Shown: positions 1 through 5,491, counted from the first letter of the stretch. The stretch is DNA of 7,281 bases from Bacillota bacterium (GCA_003387805.1 QGSR01000092.1:1-7281); one strand, 5' to 3'. Notes: generated from the sequence alone by a model not told the origin. Numbers and translations are program-made.

Positions 1-722
1 TCAGCGTCGGCAGCCGGCGGCTGGTTGAAGCCCTCGGGGCGATGCAGCCCGGGGCCGAGGCGCGGGTGGGGCGGTTCCAGAGCGAAGGCAAAACGACCAT
101 GCTGGTGGGCACCGCGCAGCGGGTGCTGGGCGTCATGGCCCTGGCCGACCGGCCGCGGCCTGAGGCCGCGGCCGCGGTGGCCGGGCTGAAGGGCCACGGC
201 ATCGCCCATACGGTCATGCTGACGGGCGACAACCGCCGGGCGGCCCGGGCCGTGGCGGACCAAGCGGGCGTCGACGAAGTGGCGGCGGAACTGCTGCCGC
301 AGGACAAGGTGCGGGCCGTGCAGGAGCTGATGACGGCCCACGGCGGCGTGGCCATGGTGGGCGACGGCGTCAACGACGCGCCGGCATTGGCCACGGCCAC
401 CGTCGGCATCGCCATGGGCGGCGCCGGCACCGACACGGCGCTGGAGACGGCCGACATCGTCCTCATGTCCGACGACCTGACCAAGCTCCCCTTCACCGTC
501 GGACTGAGCAGGGCGACGCTGCGCGTCATCAAGCAAAACATCTACTTCGCCGTCGGCGTCAAGCTGGCGGCGGTGCTGGCGGTGTTTCCGGGCTGGCTGA
601 CGCTGTGGCTGGCTATTTTGGCCGACATGGGGGCGACCGTCATTGTGACCCTCAACGGCATGCGGCTGCTGGCCTACGGCGGGGCGCGGCGCCGGCACCG
701 CCGCGCCCGTCATTCGCTTTAG
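1..722 (+). CDS. Heavy-metal translocating P1B-type ATPase, C-terminal part (5' end outside window)
   Basis: This inner-membrane pump would export divalent soft metals using ATP; only the last 239 residues are present. Reading from base 3, the fragment shows the end of the nucleotide-binding domain (EGKTTMLVG), then the P-domain motif TGDN (bases 222-233) and the hinge GDGVNDAP (360-383). The last two membrane helices follow. The helix-7 signature N-x7-K (Asn at 537, Lys at 561) and an Asp in the last helix (base 624, ADMGATVIVTLN) match the Zn/Cd/Pb subgroup (ZntA/CadA, P1B-2) rather than the Cu or Co subgroups. The phosphorylated DKTGT Asp, the CPx helix and any N-terminal metal domain lie upstream and cannot be checked. 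The tail is basic (GARRRHRRARHSL). The stop TAG overlaps the sfsA stop by 4 bp, leaving no room for a dedicated terminator. Family is certain; metal choice is inferred from the helix residues. Confidence 0.93.
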   Translation, partial: SVGSRRLVEALGAMQPGAEARVGRFQSEGKTTMLVGTAQRVLGVMALADRPRPEAAAAVAGLKGHGIAHTVMLTGDNRRAARAVADQAGVDEVAAELLPQDKVRAVQELMTAHGGVAMVGDGVNDAPALATATVGIAMGGAGTDTALETADIVLMSDDLTKLPFTVGLSRATLRVIKQNIYFAVGVKLAAVLAVFPGWLTLWLAILADMGATVIVTLNGMRLLAYGGARRRHRRARHSL

Positions 723-1453
723 GCCTCCACCACCGGGATTTCGTCCAGCACTTCGATGCCCGCCGGCGTCACCCGGCAGCGGTAGGCGTACATCTCCACG
801 CCGGCGGCGCGGGCGTCGGCCACCGCGTCCGCAAAGGCCGGGTCCGCCTCCCGGTACGGCGCCAGCCGGGTGGCGTCGTCCCGCTGCACGAACCAGACGA
901 CGGCGGCCCGCCGGCCCTCCCGCAGCGCGTCGATGAGCCCCCGCATGTGGCGGGCCCCCCCCTTCTTCGGCGCATCGGGGAAGAGGGCCAGGCCGTCTTC
1001 CACCAGGTTGCATGATTTCGTCTCCACCAGCAGCGGCGGAACCTGGCCGTCCGACGACGTCAGCATGAAGTCGATGCGCCCCCGGCCCCACGCCACTTCG
1101 GCCCGCCACTGATCGTATTCCCGAAACGCCGGCAAGCAGCCGTCGGCCAGGCACTGCTCAAACAGCTTGTTGGGCATGCGGGCGTCCACCGACACCCAGC
1201 GATTGTTGTAATGGACCAGCAGCAGCGTGCCGTCGGTTTTCCGGGCGCCGCCGCCGTCCAGCGCGGCCAGGCCCGGCGTCCCGGGCACCAAAAGCTCCTG
1301 CATGCGGCCGGAATTGGGCAAATGGAGCAGGAGGCGTCCGGCGTCATCGCCGCCGTCCGGACGCACCTCGACGGCAAAGCGGTTGCGCCGCTTGACGATC
1401 CGCACCGGCGTCAGGTTCGAAGGAAAGGGAACAAGGGCCGTTTTCGTGCTCAT
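719..1453 (-). CDS. sfsA: SfsA family protein (sugar fermentation stimulation protein homolog)
   Basis: This 244-residue protein is full length for the SfsA family (about 230-245). SfsA was first described in E. coli as increasing maltose metabolism when overexpressed and as binding DNA; its true biochemical role is not settled. The family pairs an N-terminal OB-like domain with a C-terminal PD-(D/E)XK nuclease-like fold. Visible signatures are LHLPNSGRMQELLVPG (residues 43-58), VSVDARMPNKL (87-97), Glu119, GRIDFML with Asp128, LLVETKSC with Glu144 and Lys146, and FPDAPKKGGARHMRGL (158-173). D-x(n)-E-x-K is the expected nuclease-like catalytic set. The ATG at 1451-1453 gives the standard N-terminus, but no strong Shine-Dalgarno precedes it (only a weak TGGA). 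It is transcribed divergently from the P-loop gene and converges on the ATPase gene with a 4-bp stop overlap. Confidence 0.95.
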   Translation of the reverse strand: MSTKTALVPFPSNLTPVRIVKRRNRFAVEVRPDGGDDAGRLLLHLPNSGRMQELLVPGTPGLAALDGGGARKTDGTLLLVHYNNRWVSVDARMPNKLFEQCLADGCLPAFREYDQWRAEVAWGRGRIDFMLTSSDGQVPPLLVETKSCNLVEDGLALFPDAPKKGGARHMRGLIDALREGRRAAVVWFVQRDDATRLAPYREADPAFADAVADARAAGVEMYAYRCRVTPAGIEVLDEIPVVEA

Positions 1454-1469
1454 GTGTTCCAGTATACAT
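1454..1469 (-). promoter_or_regulatory. Possible -10 element and leaderless start of sfsA
   Basis: On the minus strand TATACT (1466-1461) lies 7 bp upstream of the sfsA ATG, and no convincing SD separates them. If TATACT is a -10 box, transcription would start at or next to the ATG, giving a leaderless or near-leaderless mRNA. No good -35 box is visible about 17 bp upstream, so this is tentative. Confidence 0.3.
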
Positions 1470-1506
1470 GAAGATGCGGCGGGCGGCCGCAGTTCGGCCT
1501 AGGACT

Positions 1507-1535
1507 TTGCCCAACGACGCAGAAGAAGCTATAAT
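1507..1535 (+). promoter_or_regulatory. Sigma-70/SigA-type promoter for the P-loop NTPase gene
   Basis: TTGCCC (1507-1512) is separated by exactly 17 bp from a perfect TATAAT (1530-1535). The -35 matches consensus at four of six positions. Transcription should begin near 1542, giving a leader of about 37 nt before the ATG at 1579. With no other clear promoter before 2647, it may also feed the downstream RNA and RNHCP gene. Confidence 0.8.
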
Positions 1536-1578
1536 TTAGATTCCACCATCGCAAACGAGCAACGCACAGAGGCAGAGG

Positions 1579-2196
1579 ATGCGCTCCATGCCGCCGGCGG
1601 TTTTGGAAGAGCAAACAACAAGTGTAAGTGCGCCCATCGGACGCCGCATCCACATCATGGGCGACAGCTGCGCGGGCAAGAGCACGCTGGGGAAGCGGCT
1701 GGCCCGGGCGCTGAGCGTCGATTTCGTGGACATGGACGACCTCAACTGGCAGCCCGGCTGGGTCGCGCTCGCGGAGACGGATCCCGGTGAGTTCGAGCGG
1801 CGGCTGGCCGCAGCCACCTCCGGTGACGGCTGGGTCGTGGCGGGTTCGTACACCCGGCATGCCCAGCGGGTGTTTTGGCCCCGCCTGGACACCGTCGTCT
1901 GGCTCGATTTGCCCAGGCCGCTTCTGGTGCGCCGGGTCATCGCCCGCTCGTGGCGCCGCTACCGCACGAAAGAGCTGCTCTGGGGAACGAATTACGAGCG
2001 CTTCTGGCCCCAGCTGATGGTTTGGAACAAGGAAAAGTCGTTAGTCTGGTGGGTCGTCACGCAGTACAAGCGCCGGCGCCGCCAGTTGGTACACTTCATG
2101 TCAGATCCGCAGTGGTCGCACATCCGCTTCGTGCGGCTCACGTCGCCCGAAGAGATCGAGCAGTGGGCGGCCCGGGTCGAAGCACACGTTCGATGA
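1579..2196 (+). CDS. FlaR/adenylate-kinase-like P-loop NTPase (topology modulation protein family)
   Basis: A 205-residue small P-loop kinase-like protein of the group often annotated as DNA topology modulation protein FlaR or adenylate kinase; the real substrate is unknown. The Walker A loop is GDSCAGKST (residues 28-36). It is followed by FVDMDDLNWQPGW (49-61), matching the family's D-x-L-x-W-x-P-x-W block. WVVAGSY (85-91) corresponds to the usual W-I-x-D-G-N-Y, and the Walker-B-like strand is VVWLDLP (106-112). Lid arginines cluster at 113-129. The family's usual Gly-Asn in G-N-Y is Gly-Ser here, a mild deviation. Two starts fit: ATG 1579 with AGAGG at 1568-1572 (6-nt spacing), or ATG 1588 with AGAGG at 1574-1578 (9 nt). 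The first 20 residues are not conserved, so either is possible. It is probably cytoplasmic. The gene heads a unit reading toward the structured RNA and RNHCP gene. Confidence 0.85.
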   Translation: MRSMPPAVLEEQTTSVSAPIGRRIHIMGDSCAGKSTLGKRLARALSVDFVDMDDLNWQPGWVALAETDPGEFERRLAAATSGDGWVVAGSYTRHAQRVFWPRLDTVVWLDLPRPLLVRRVIARSWRRYRTKELLWGTNYERFWPQLMVWNKEKSLVWWVVTQYKRRRRQLVHFMSDPQWSHIRFVRLTSPEEIEQWAARVEAHVR

Positions 2197-2398
2197 AGAC
2201 TGAGTGTGCGAAGGGGGTGTTGGTCTGAGCGTCGTTCGTTGGGTGCCTGCGCGTGCCTAAAAGGGGACGGCGCCGATGCCAGTGAGGCCGGATGCACACG
2301 TACCGGTGGGGCGTGGGGAGGCCCGCGCCACAGTGGCCGATACAAACCGATCGCTAGAGCCTGAGCAAAGTGGCGGCGTCCGCCGAGGGCCGGCTCCC

Positions 2399-2414
2399 GC
2401 CGCTGAAAAGCGGC
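2399..2414 (+). other. GNRA-capped hairpin inside the structured RNA
   Basis: A perfect 6-bp stem (GCCGCT with AGCGGC) closes a GAAA tetraloop. GNRA loops commonly dock into receptors in large folded RNAs. It sits beside the 3-nt-loop hairpin 2372-2384, and both lie inside the long-range helix 2347-2353/2424-2430, giving a multi-branch layout. Confidence 0.6.
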
Positions 2415-2604
2415 TGCGATGAGCGGTCGGCGAAATCGGTCGAGGTCCGGATTCGCACGAGCTTCGCAACGCCCGGAATGAGGCGGCGAGGGCGGTGCGA
2501 TGAAGCAGGAACCGGAAGTAATCGTCCGTCGCGGACGGTGAACGAGTCACTGCGCCGGCCAAGCCTGGAACCCGCGCCCGGCGGGGAGAAGCGACGGAAC
2601 CCTG

Positions 2605-2645
2605 CTCCCGAGTTGGTGACCAAAAAACCAGCGAGGGAGTTCGGG
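2605..2645 (+). promoter_or_regulatory. Hairpin that sequesters the RNHCP ribosome binding site
   Basis: CTCCC (2605-2609) pairs with GGGAG (2635-2639), and GTTGGT (2612-2617) pairs with ACCAGC (2627-2632, one G-U) around a GACCAAAAA loop. GGGAG is the SD for the ATG at 2647 (7-nt spacing), so this hairpin would block ribosome access. A competing helix, CCCGAG (2607-2612) with TTCGGG (2640-2645), would break the first one and free the SD but place a stem next to the ATG. Such mutually exclusive pairing is typical of translational switches; the trigger is unknown. Confidence 0.55.
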
Positions 2646-2646
2646 C

Positions 2647-2991
2647 ATGAACAGGCGACAGCAAAACGCGGGTTTTGTCTGCGAGCAATGCGGCGCGCGC
2701 GTCGAGCCGCTGACCAACGGAAGCTACCGCAACCATTGTCCTTTCTGTCTCTACTCGAAGCACGTGGACGAGGAGCCGGGCGACCGGCGCAGCACGTGCC
2801 ACGGGTTAATGTGTCCCGTTGACCTGGTCTACAAGCGCAAGAAGGGCTATCAGCTGGTGCACCGGTGCCTGAAGTGCGGCATCGTCAAAGTGAACAAGGT
2901 GGCCTTGGACACGGCGCAGCCCGACGACCTGGCCGGCTGGGCCCGGCGGCGGGCGGCGGCCTGCATCTCTCCGCACATCCTCAAACCGTAG
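2647..2991 (+). CDS. RNHCP-domain zinc-ribbon protein
   Basis: A 114-residue protein of the RNHCP family, named after its signature, here YRNHCPFCL at residues 27-35. Function is unknown. Cysteine pairs C12-x2-C15, C31-x2-C34 and C74-x2-C77, plus C51 and C56, suggest one or two zinc ribbons. Other family features are the N-terminal NAGFVCEQCG, LTNGSYRNHCP, the HVDEEPGDR block (39-47), GLMCPVDL (53-60) and HRCLKCG (72-78). There is no membrane segment or signal peptide, so it should be cytoplasmic; zinc-ribbon folds of this size often bind nucleic acid or ribosomes, but that is inference. The C-terminus is basic (ARRRAAA). The ATG at 2647 has SD GGGAG buried in the last hairpin of the upstream RNA, implying RNA-controlled translation. 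It occupies the place that an IscB nuclease holds relative to HEARO RNAs, yet has no RuvC or HNH motif. Confidence 0.88.
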   Translation: MNRRQQNAGFVCEQCGARVEPLTNGSYRNHCPFCLYSKHVDEEPGDRRSTCHGLMCPVDLVYKRKKGYQLVHRCLKCGIVKVNKVALDTAQPDDLAGWARRRAAACISPHILKP

Positions 2992-3010
2992 CCCATTGCC
3001 AAAACGCACA

Positions 3011-3047
3011 CGGCCGAGGGTTGCACCCTGCGTGCGAGCCTCGGCCG
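3011..3047 (+). terminator. GC-rich hairpin after the RNHCP gene, possible terminator
   Basis: A perfect 9-bp stem (CGGCCGAGG, 3011-3019, with CCTCGGCCG, 3039-3047) starts 19 bp after the RNHCP stop. Its loop contains a second 4-bp stem (GCAC 3023-3026 with GTGC 3032-3035). No T-run follows (CTTCGCGCCC), so it is not a classical intrinsic terminator. It could be a U-less terminator of a GC-rich genome, a Rho-assisted site or an mRNA 3'-end stabiliser. Confidence 0.5.
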
Positions 3048-3075
3048 CTTCGCGCCCTTCCTCCGTCAGCCAGAA

Positions 3076-3103
3076 TTGACGAAGGAGATTTGCAATTTAC
3101 AGA
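3076..3103 (+). promoter_or_regulatory. Possible promoter of the amino acid transporter operon
   Basis: TTGACG (3076-3081) matches the -35 consensus at five of six positions. Sixteen bp later TACAGA (3098-3103) is a weak -10. This AT-rich patch is unusual for the window and directly precedes the operon. Start of transcription would fall near 3110, about 42 nt before the GTG. Confidence 0.4.
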
Positions 3104-3117
3104 GAAAAGCAATTGCA
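3091..3117. promoter_or_regulatory. Inverted repeat, possible operator for the transporter operon
   Basis: TGCAATT (3091-3097) and AATTGCA (3111-3117) are perfect inverted arms 13 bp apart. The right arm is also part of the palindrome GCAATTGC (3109-3116). The repeat covers the candidate -10 box and start site, where a repressor would act. It could also fold as an RNA hairpin if transcribed. The regulator cannot be named. Confidence 0.4.
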
Positions 3118-3138
3118 TCCGAGTAACCAATACTTTTC

Positions 3139-3147
3139 GAGGGGTGG
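3139..3147 (+). promoter_or_regulatory. Ribosome binding site fixing the GTG start of aapJ
   Basis: GAGGGG (3139-3144) sits 7 nt before the GTG at 3152. This start puts Arg-Lys-Arg directly before the hydrophobic core of the signal peptide. The in-frame TTG at 3113 would add 13 residues without signal-peptide character and lacks a well-spaced SD. Confidence 0.75.
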
Positions 3148-3151
3148 TAAA

Positions 3152-4162
3152 GTGAGGAAACGGCTCGGAGTAGTGGTAATGCTCGTTCTCGTTCTGCTTC
3201 TGATTATGTCGGCCGTCAGCAGCGCGCAGACCCTGGACCGGGTGCGGGAGCGCGGCCGGCTCATCTGCGGCGCCAACAACGCGCTGCTCGGCTTCGGCTA
3301 CGTAGATTCGGACGGCAACTGGTCCGGCTTTGACGTGGACTTCTGCCGCGCCATCGCCGCCGCCGTTCTGGGCGACGCCAACGCCGTGGAGTTCGTGGCC
3401 CTCTCGGCCGCCGCTCGCCAGCCGGCCCTCCAGACGGGCGAGGTGGACGTCCTCATCCGCAACACCACGGCCACTCTGATCCGTGAAACCGACTGGACCG
3501 CCAACTTCGTGCCGACGACGTTCTACGACGGCCAGGGCTTTATGACCCGCAAGGAGTACGGCATCGAAACCCTCGAGGACCTGGCCGGCGCGACCATCTG
3601 CGTCACCAAGGGCACGACGACGGAGCTGAACCTGGCCGACGTGCTCAGGGCCCGGGGCATTCCGTTCACGCCCATCGTGCAGGAAGACGCCAACACCGTG
3701 TACGACAGCTACGAACAAGGCCGCTGCGACGCGGTGACCAGCGACAAGTCCCAGCTGGCCGGCATGCGGGCGCTGTTCGCCAATCCGGATGACCACGTCA
3801 TCCTGGAGCCCACCATCTCCAAGGAGCCGCTGGGCCCGGCCGTCCGCCACGGCGACGACCAGTGGTTCGACATCGTGTCCTGGGTGGTCAACGCGGTGTT
3901 CTACGCCGAAGAGGTGGGCATCACCAGCGAGAACATCGACACCTACACCACGGACAACCCCGAGATCCAGCGCTTCCTGGGCCTCCAGGGCGACCTGGGC
4001 GAGAAGCTGGGGCTGGACAACCAGTGGGTGTACCGCATCATCAAGCAGGTGGGCAACTACGGTGAGATTTGGGACCGCAACCTGGCGCAGCTGGGCATCC
4101 CGCGCGGCCTGAACGCCCAGTGGACCGACGGCGGTCTCATCTACGCCCGTCCGTTCCGTTAA
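3152..4162 (+). CDS. aapJ: General L-amino acid ABC transporter, substrate-binding protein (AapJ type)
   Basis: This extracytoplasmic receptor binds amino acids and delivers them to the AapQM channel. Starting at GTG 3152 it has 336 residues, as expected for AapJ/YhdW. The signal peptide has an n-region RKR, a hydrophobic core at residues 5-22 and likely cleavage after SSA (residue 25). No lipobox Cys follows, so it is predicted to be released rather than lipid-anchored. Family blocks are LICGANN (37-43), NWSGFDVDFCRAIAAAVLGD, GEVDVLIRNTT, YDGQGFM, GTTTELNLAD, GRCDAVTSDKSQLA, ISKEPLGPAVRHGDDQWFDI, LGLDNQWVYRIIKQVGNYGE and RGLNAQWTDGGLIYA at the C-terminus. These are specific to the AapJ branch of binding-protein family 3. 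It is first in the operon, 93 bp before aapQ with a strong hairpin between, which may raise its expression over the membrane genes. Substrate breadth is inferred from family. Confidence 0.95.
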   Translation: MRKRLGVVVMLVLVLLLIMSAVSSAQTLDRVRERGRLICGANNALLGFGYVDSDGNWSGFDVDFCRAIAAAVLGDANAVEFVALSAAARQPALQTGEVDVLIRNTTATLIRETDWTANFVPTTFYDGQGFMTRKEYGIETLEDLAGATICVTKGTTTELNLADVLRARGIPFTPIVQEDANTVYDSYEQGRCDAVTSDKSQLAGMRALFANPDDHVILEPTISKEPLGPAVRHGDDQWFDIVSWVVNAVFYAEEVGITSENIDTYTTDNPEIQRFLGLQGDLGEKLGLDNQWVYRIIKQVGNYGEIWDRNLAQLGIPRGLNAQWTDGGLIYARPFR

Positions 4163-4208
4163 GACCGCGGAGCCGGAGGGTTTCCGGGACGCATACGCTA
4201 GGGAAGAA

Positions 4209-4237
4209 AGGGCCGCCCCCTTCGCGGGGGCGGCCCT
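4209..4237 (+). other. 12-bp perfect hairpin between aapJ and aapQ
   Basis: AGGGCCGCCCCC (4209-4220) pairs perfectly with GGGGGCGGCCCT (4226-4237) around a 5-nt loop, TTCGC. No T-run follows. In ABC import operons such intercistronic stems often protect the upstream binding-protein mRNA from 3' exonucleases or cause partial termination, giving excess binding protein; that role is inferred here. The SD of aapQ begins just after it (GGTGAT, 4245-4250). Confidence 0.7.
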
Positions 4238-4255
4238 CCACCAGGGTGATACGGC

Positions 4256-5491
4256 ATGAGCGACAATCGCGAGCAGGCCGCGCGCAACGGCGGGCCGGCC
4301 GGGCCGGGTTCCGGCCGGACCCGGGTCCGGCCGCGGCCGGCGCGGCGCATCCGCTGGGACGACCCGACGACGATTTGGCGCATCGTCATCCAGGTGCTGT
4401 TCCTCGCCGTCATCGTCGCGGTGGGCGCCTTTTTTTATCGCAACATGACCGAAAGCCTGCGCAGCCTGGGCCTGACGTTCAATTTCCGCTGGCTGAAGCT
4501 GCAGGCGGGCTTCGGCATTTCCGAAGGCATCGCGTACGATCTCACCGACACGTACGGCCGGGCGTTTGTCGTGGGCATCGTCAACACCGTCAAGGTCGTC
4601 TTTTTCGGCATCGTTTTTGCGTCTGTTATCGGCCTTGTCGGCGGCTTGGCCCGGCTGTCGTCCAACTGGCTCGTCCGGGCGCTGGCCACGGTGTACGTGG
4701 AAGTGTTCCGCAACACGCCGCTGCTGCTGCAGCTTCTGTTTTGGTACGGAGCGGTCATTTTGAAGCTGCCGCCGGTGCGGCAGGCGGTGAACTTGTTTGA
4801 CCGGGTTTTCCTGAGCCAGCGCGGGGCGTACATTCCCCGCTTCATGCTGGTGGAAGATATCGGCGGCTGGCGGGTTTTCTTCATCGCCGCGATGGCCGTC
4901 AGCGTCGCGGTCTACTTCTACCGCCGGCGGCAGCTGATGTTGCAGGACCGGCCCGGCTTCCCGTCGGTGTGGGCGCTGGCGTCTTTCGTGGTCCTGATGG
5001 CGGGCGGCTGGCTGGTGCTGGGCTCGCCGGTCACCGTGGACCTGCCGGTGCTGCAGCGGTTCAACTTCGAAGGCGGCCTCCAGCTGACCCCCGAGTTCAC
5101 CGCGCTCTTGCTGGGCTTGTCGGTTTACACGGGCGCGTTCATCGCCGAAGTGGTGCGAGGCGGCATCCAGGCGGTGGACAAAGGCCAGCGGGAGGCGGCC
5201 CTGGCGCTGGGGCTGCGCCCGTTCCACGTGCAATATTTGGTCATCATCCCGCAGGCGCTGCGCATCATCGTGCCGCCGCTGACCAGCCAGTATCTCAACC
5301 TGGCCAAAAATTCCAGCCTGGCGGTGGCCATCGGCTATCCGGAGCTGTTCAACATCGGCACGACGACCATGAACCAGTCGGGCCAGACCATTCCGGTGTT
5401 CTTGGTCATCATCGCCTGCTACTTGTCACTGAGCCTGCTGACGTCGCTGTTTATGAACTGGTGGAACCGAAGGCTGGCGTACGTCCAGTGA
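4256..5491 (+). CDS. aapQ: General L-amino acid ABC transporter permease AapQ
   Basis: One of two integral membrane subunits forming the amino acid channel with AapM. It has 411 residues, in the AapQ/YhdX size range. A Gly/Arg/Pro-rich cytoplasmic tail of about 35 residues precedes the first membrane helix (41-60). A soluble segment follows, then the typical permease core beginning TYGRAFVVGIVNTVKVVFFG (99-118) and VYVEVFRNTPLLLQLLFWYG (146-165). A long insertion with extra hydrophobic segments (around 203-260) is usual for AapQ. The EAA loop that contacts the ATPase starts at Glu313 (EAALALG, 313-319) in GGIQAVDKGQREAALALG, followed by IIPQALRIIVPPL. ATG 4256 is supported by GGTGAT 5 nt upstream. 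The SD of the next gene is 10 bp past its TGA, so translation is probably coupled. Confidence 0.94.
   Translation: MSDNREQAARNGGPAGPGSGRTRVRPRPARRIRWDDPTTIWRIVIQVLFLAVIVAVGAFFYRNMTESLRSLGLTFNFRWLKLQAGFGISEGIAYDLTDTYGRAFVVGIVNTVKVVFFGIVFASVIGLVGGLARLSSNWLVRALATVYVEVFRNTPLLLQLLFWYGAVILKLPPVRQAVNLFDRVFLSQRGAYIPRFMLVEDIGGWRVFFIAAMAVSVAVYFYRRRQLMLQDRPGFPSVWALASFVVLMAGGWLVLGSPVTVDLPVLQRFNFEGGLQLTPEFTALLLGLSVYTGAFIAEVVRGGIQAVDKGQREAALALGLRPFHVQYLVIIPQALRIIVPPLTSQYLNLAKNSSLAVAIGYPELFNIGTTTMNQSGQTIPVFLVIIACYLSLSLLTSLFMNWWNRRLAYVQ

Larger units (their letters stand above)
2236..2646 (+). ncRNA. Large structured RNA candidate, HEARO/omega-RNA-like, leading into the RNHCP gene
   Basis: The 450 bp between the two genes lacks a credible coding region but is dense in helices. 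Pairings seen by hand: 2242-2247 with 2269-2274 (one G-U); 2306-2309 with 2328-2331, continued by 2311-2313 with 2324-2326; 2347-2353 with 2424-2430 (7 bp, one G-U) enclosing 2372-2376/2380-2384 and a 6-bp stem 2399-2404/2409-2414 capped by a GAAA tetraloop; 2446-2450 with 2473-2477; 2491-2497 with 2548-2556 (UG bulge) enclosing 2523-2528/2532-2537; 2571-2575 with 2581-2585; and a terminal hairpin 2605-2639. Unpaired purine-rich runs such as GATGAAGCAGGAACCGGAAG (2498-2517) and GGAATGAGG (2475-2483) recall conserved parts of HEARO (omega) RNAs, but only from memory. Size (about 400 nt) and placement directly before an ORF also fit that class. No own promoter is obvious. The 5' boundary is approximate. 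That it is a structured RNA is likely; the family name is uncertain. Confidence 0.55.

Noticed and set aside
153..185. Cluster of GGCC/CCGCGG palindromes in the ATPase gene
   Set aside because: It lies inside conserved coding sequence (alanine-rich ADRPRPEAAAAVAG) and is explained by GC-rich codons.
2242..2267. Fragment resembling the 5' part of a cobalamin riboswitch (GGTGCC ... TAAAAGGGGA)
   Set aside because: The later conserved parts, including the AGTCAGGAGACCTGCC-type B12 box, are missing, and the downstream gene has no link to cobalamin.
2197..2646. Group II intron, RNase P RNA or tmRNA as identity of the RNA
   Set aside because: No group II domain V, no RNase P GAGGAAAGTCC core and no tmRNA tag or tRNA-like ends were seen.
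2257..2822. Open frames on both strands across the structured RNA (2370-2822 plus; 2257-2802 minus)
   Set aside because: They overlap the RNHCP gene in another frame, have no recognisable domain and lack good SD sites; the stretch reads better as RNA structure.
2647..2991. The ORF after the RNA being an IscB or truncated nuclease
   Set aside because: It matches the RNHCP family along its full length and has no RuvC or HNH catalytic set.
3082..3087. SD-like AAGGAG suggesting a leader peptide before aapJ
   Set aside because: No ATG, GTG or TTG follows at a usable distance; the nearest would need ATT as a start.
3113..3151. TTG 3113 as the start of aapJ
   Set aside because: It would place a non-hydrophobic 13-residue stretch before the signal peptide and has no well-spaced SD, whereas GTG 3152 has GAGGGG 7 nt upstream.
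2981..5233. 750-codon open frame on the minus strand
   Set aside because: It is antisense to aapJ and aapQ, whose family motifs are unmistakable. Its translation is rich in His, Arg, Gln and Asp with no recognisable domain, as expected from the antisense of GC-biased third positions.
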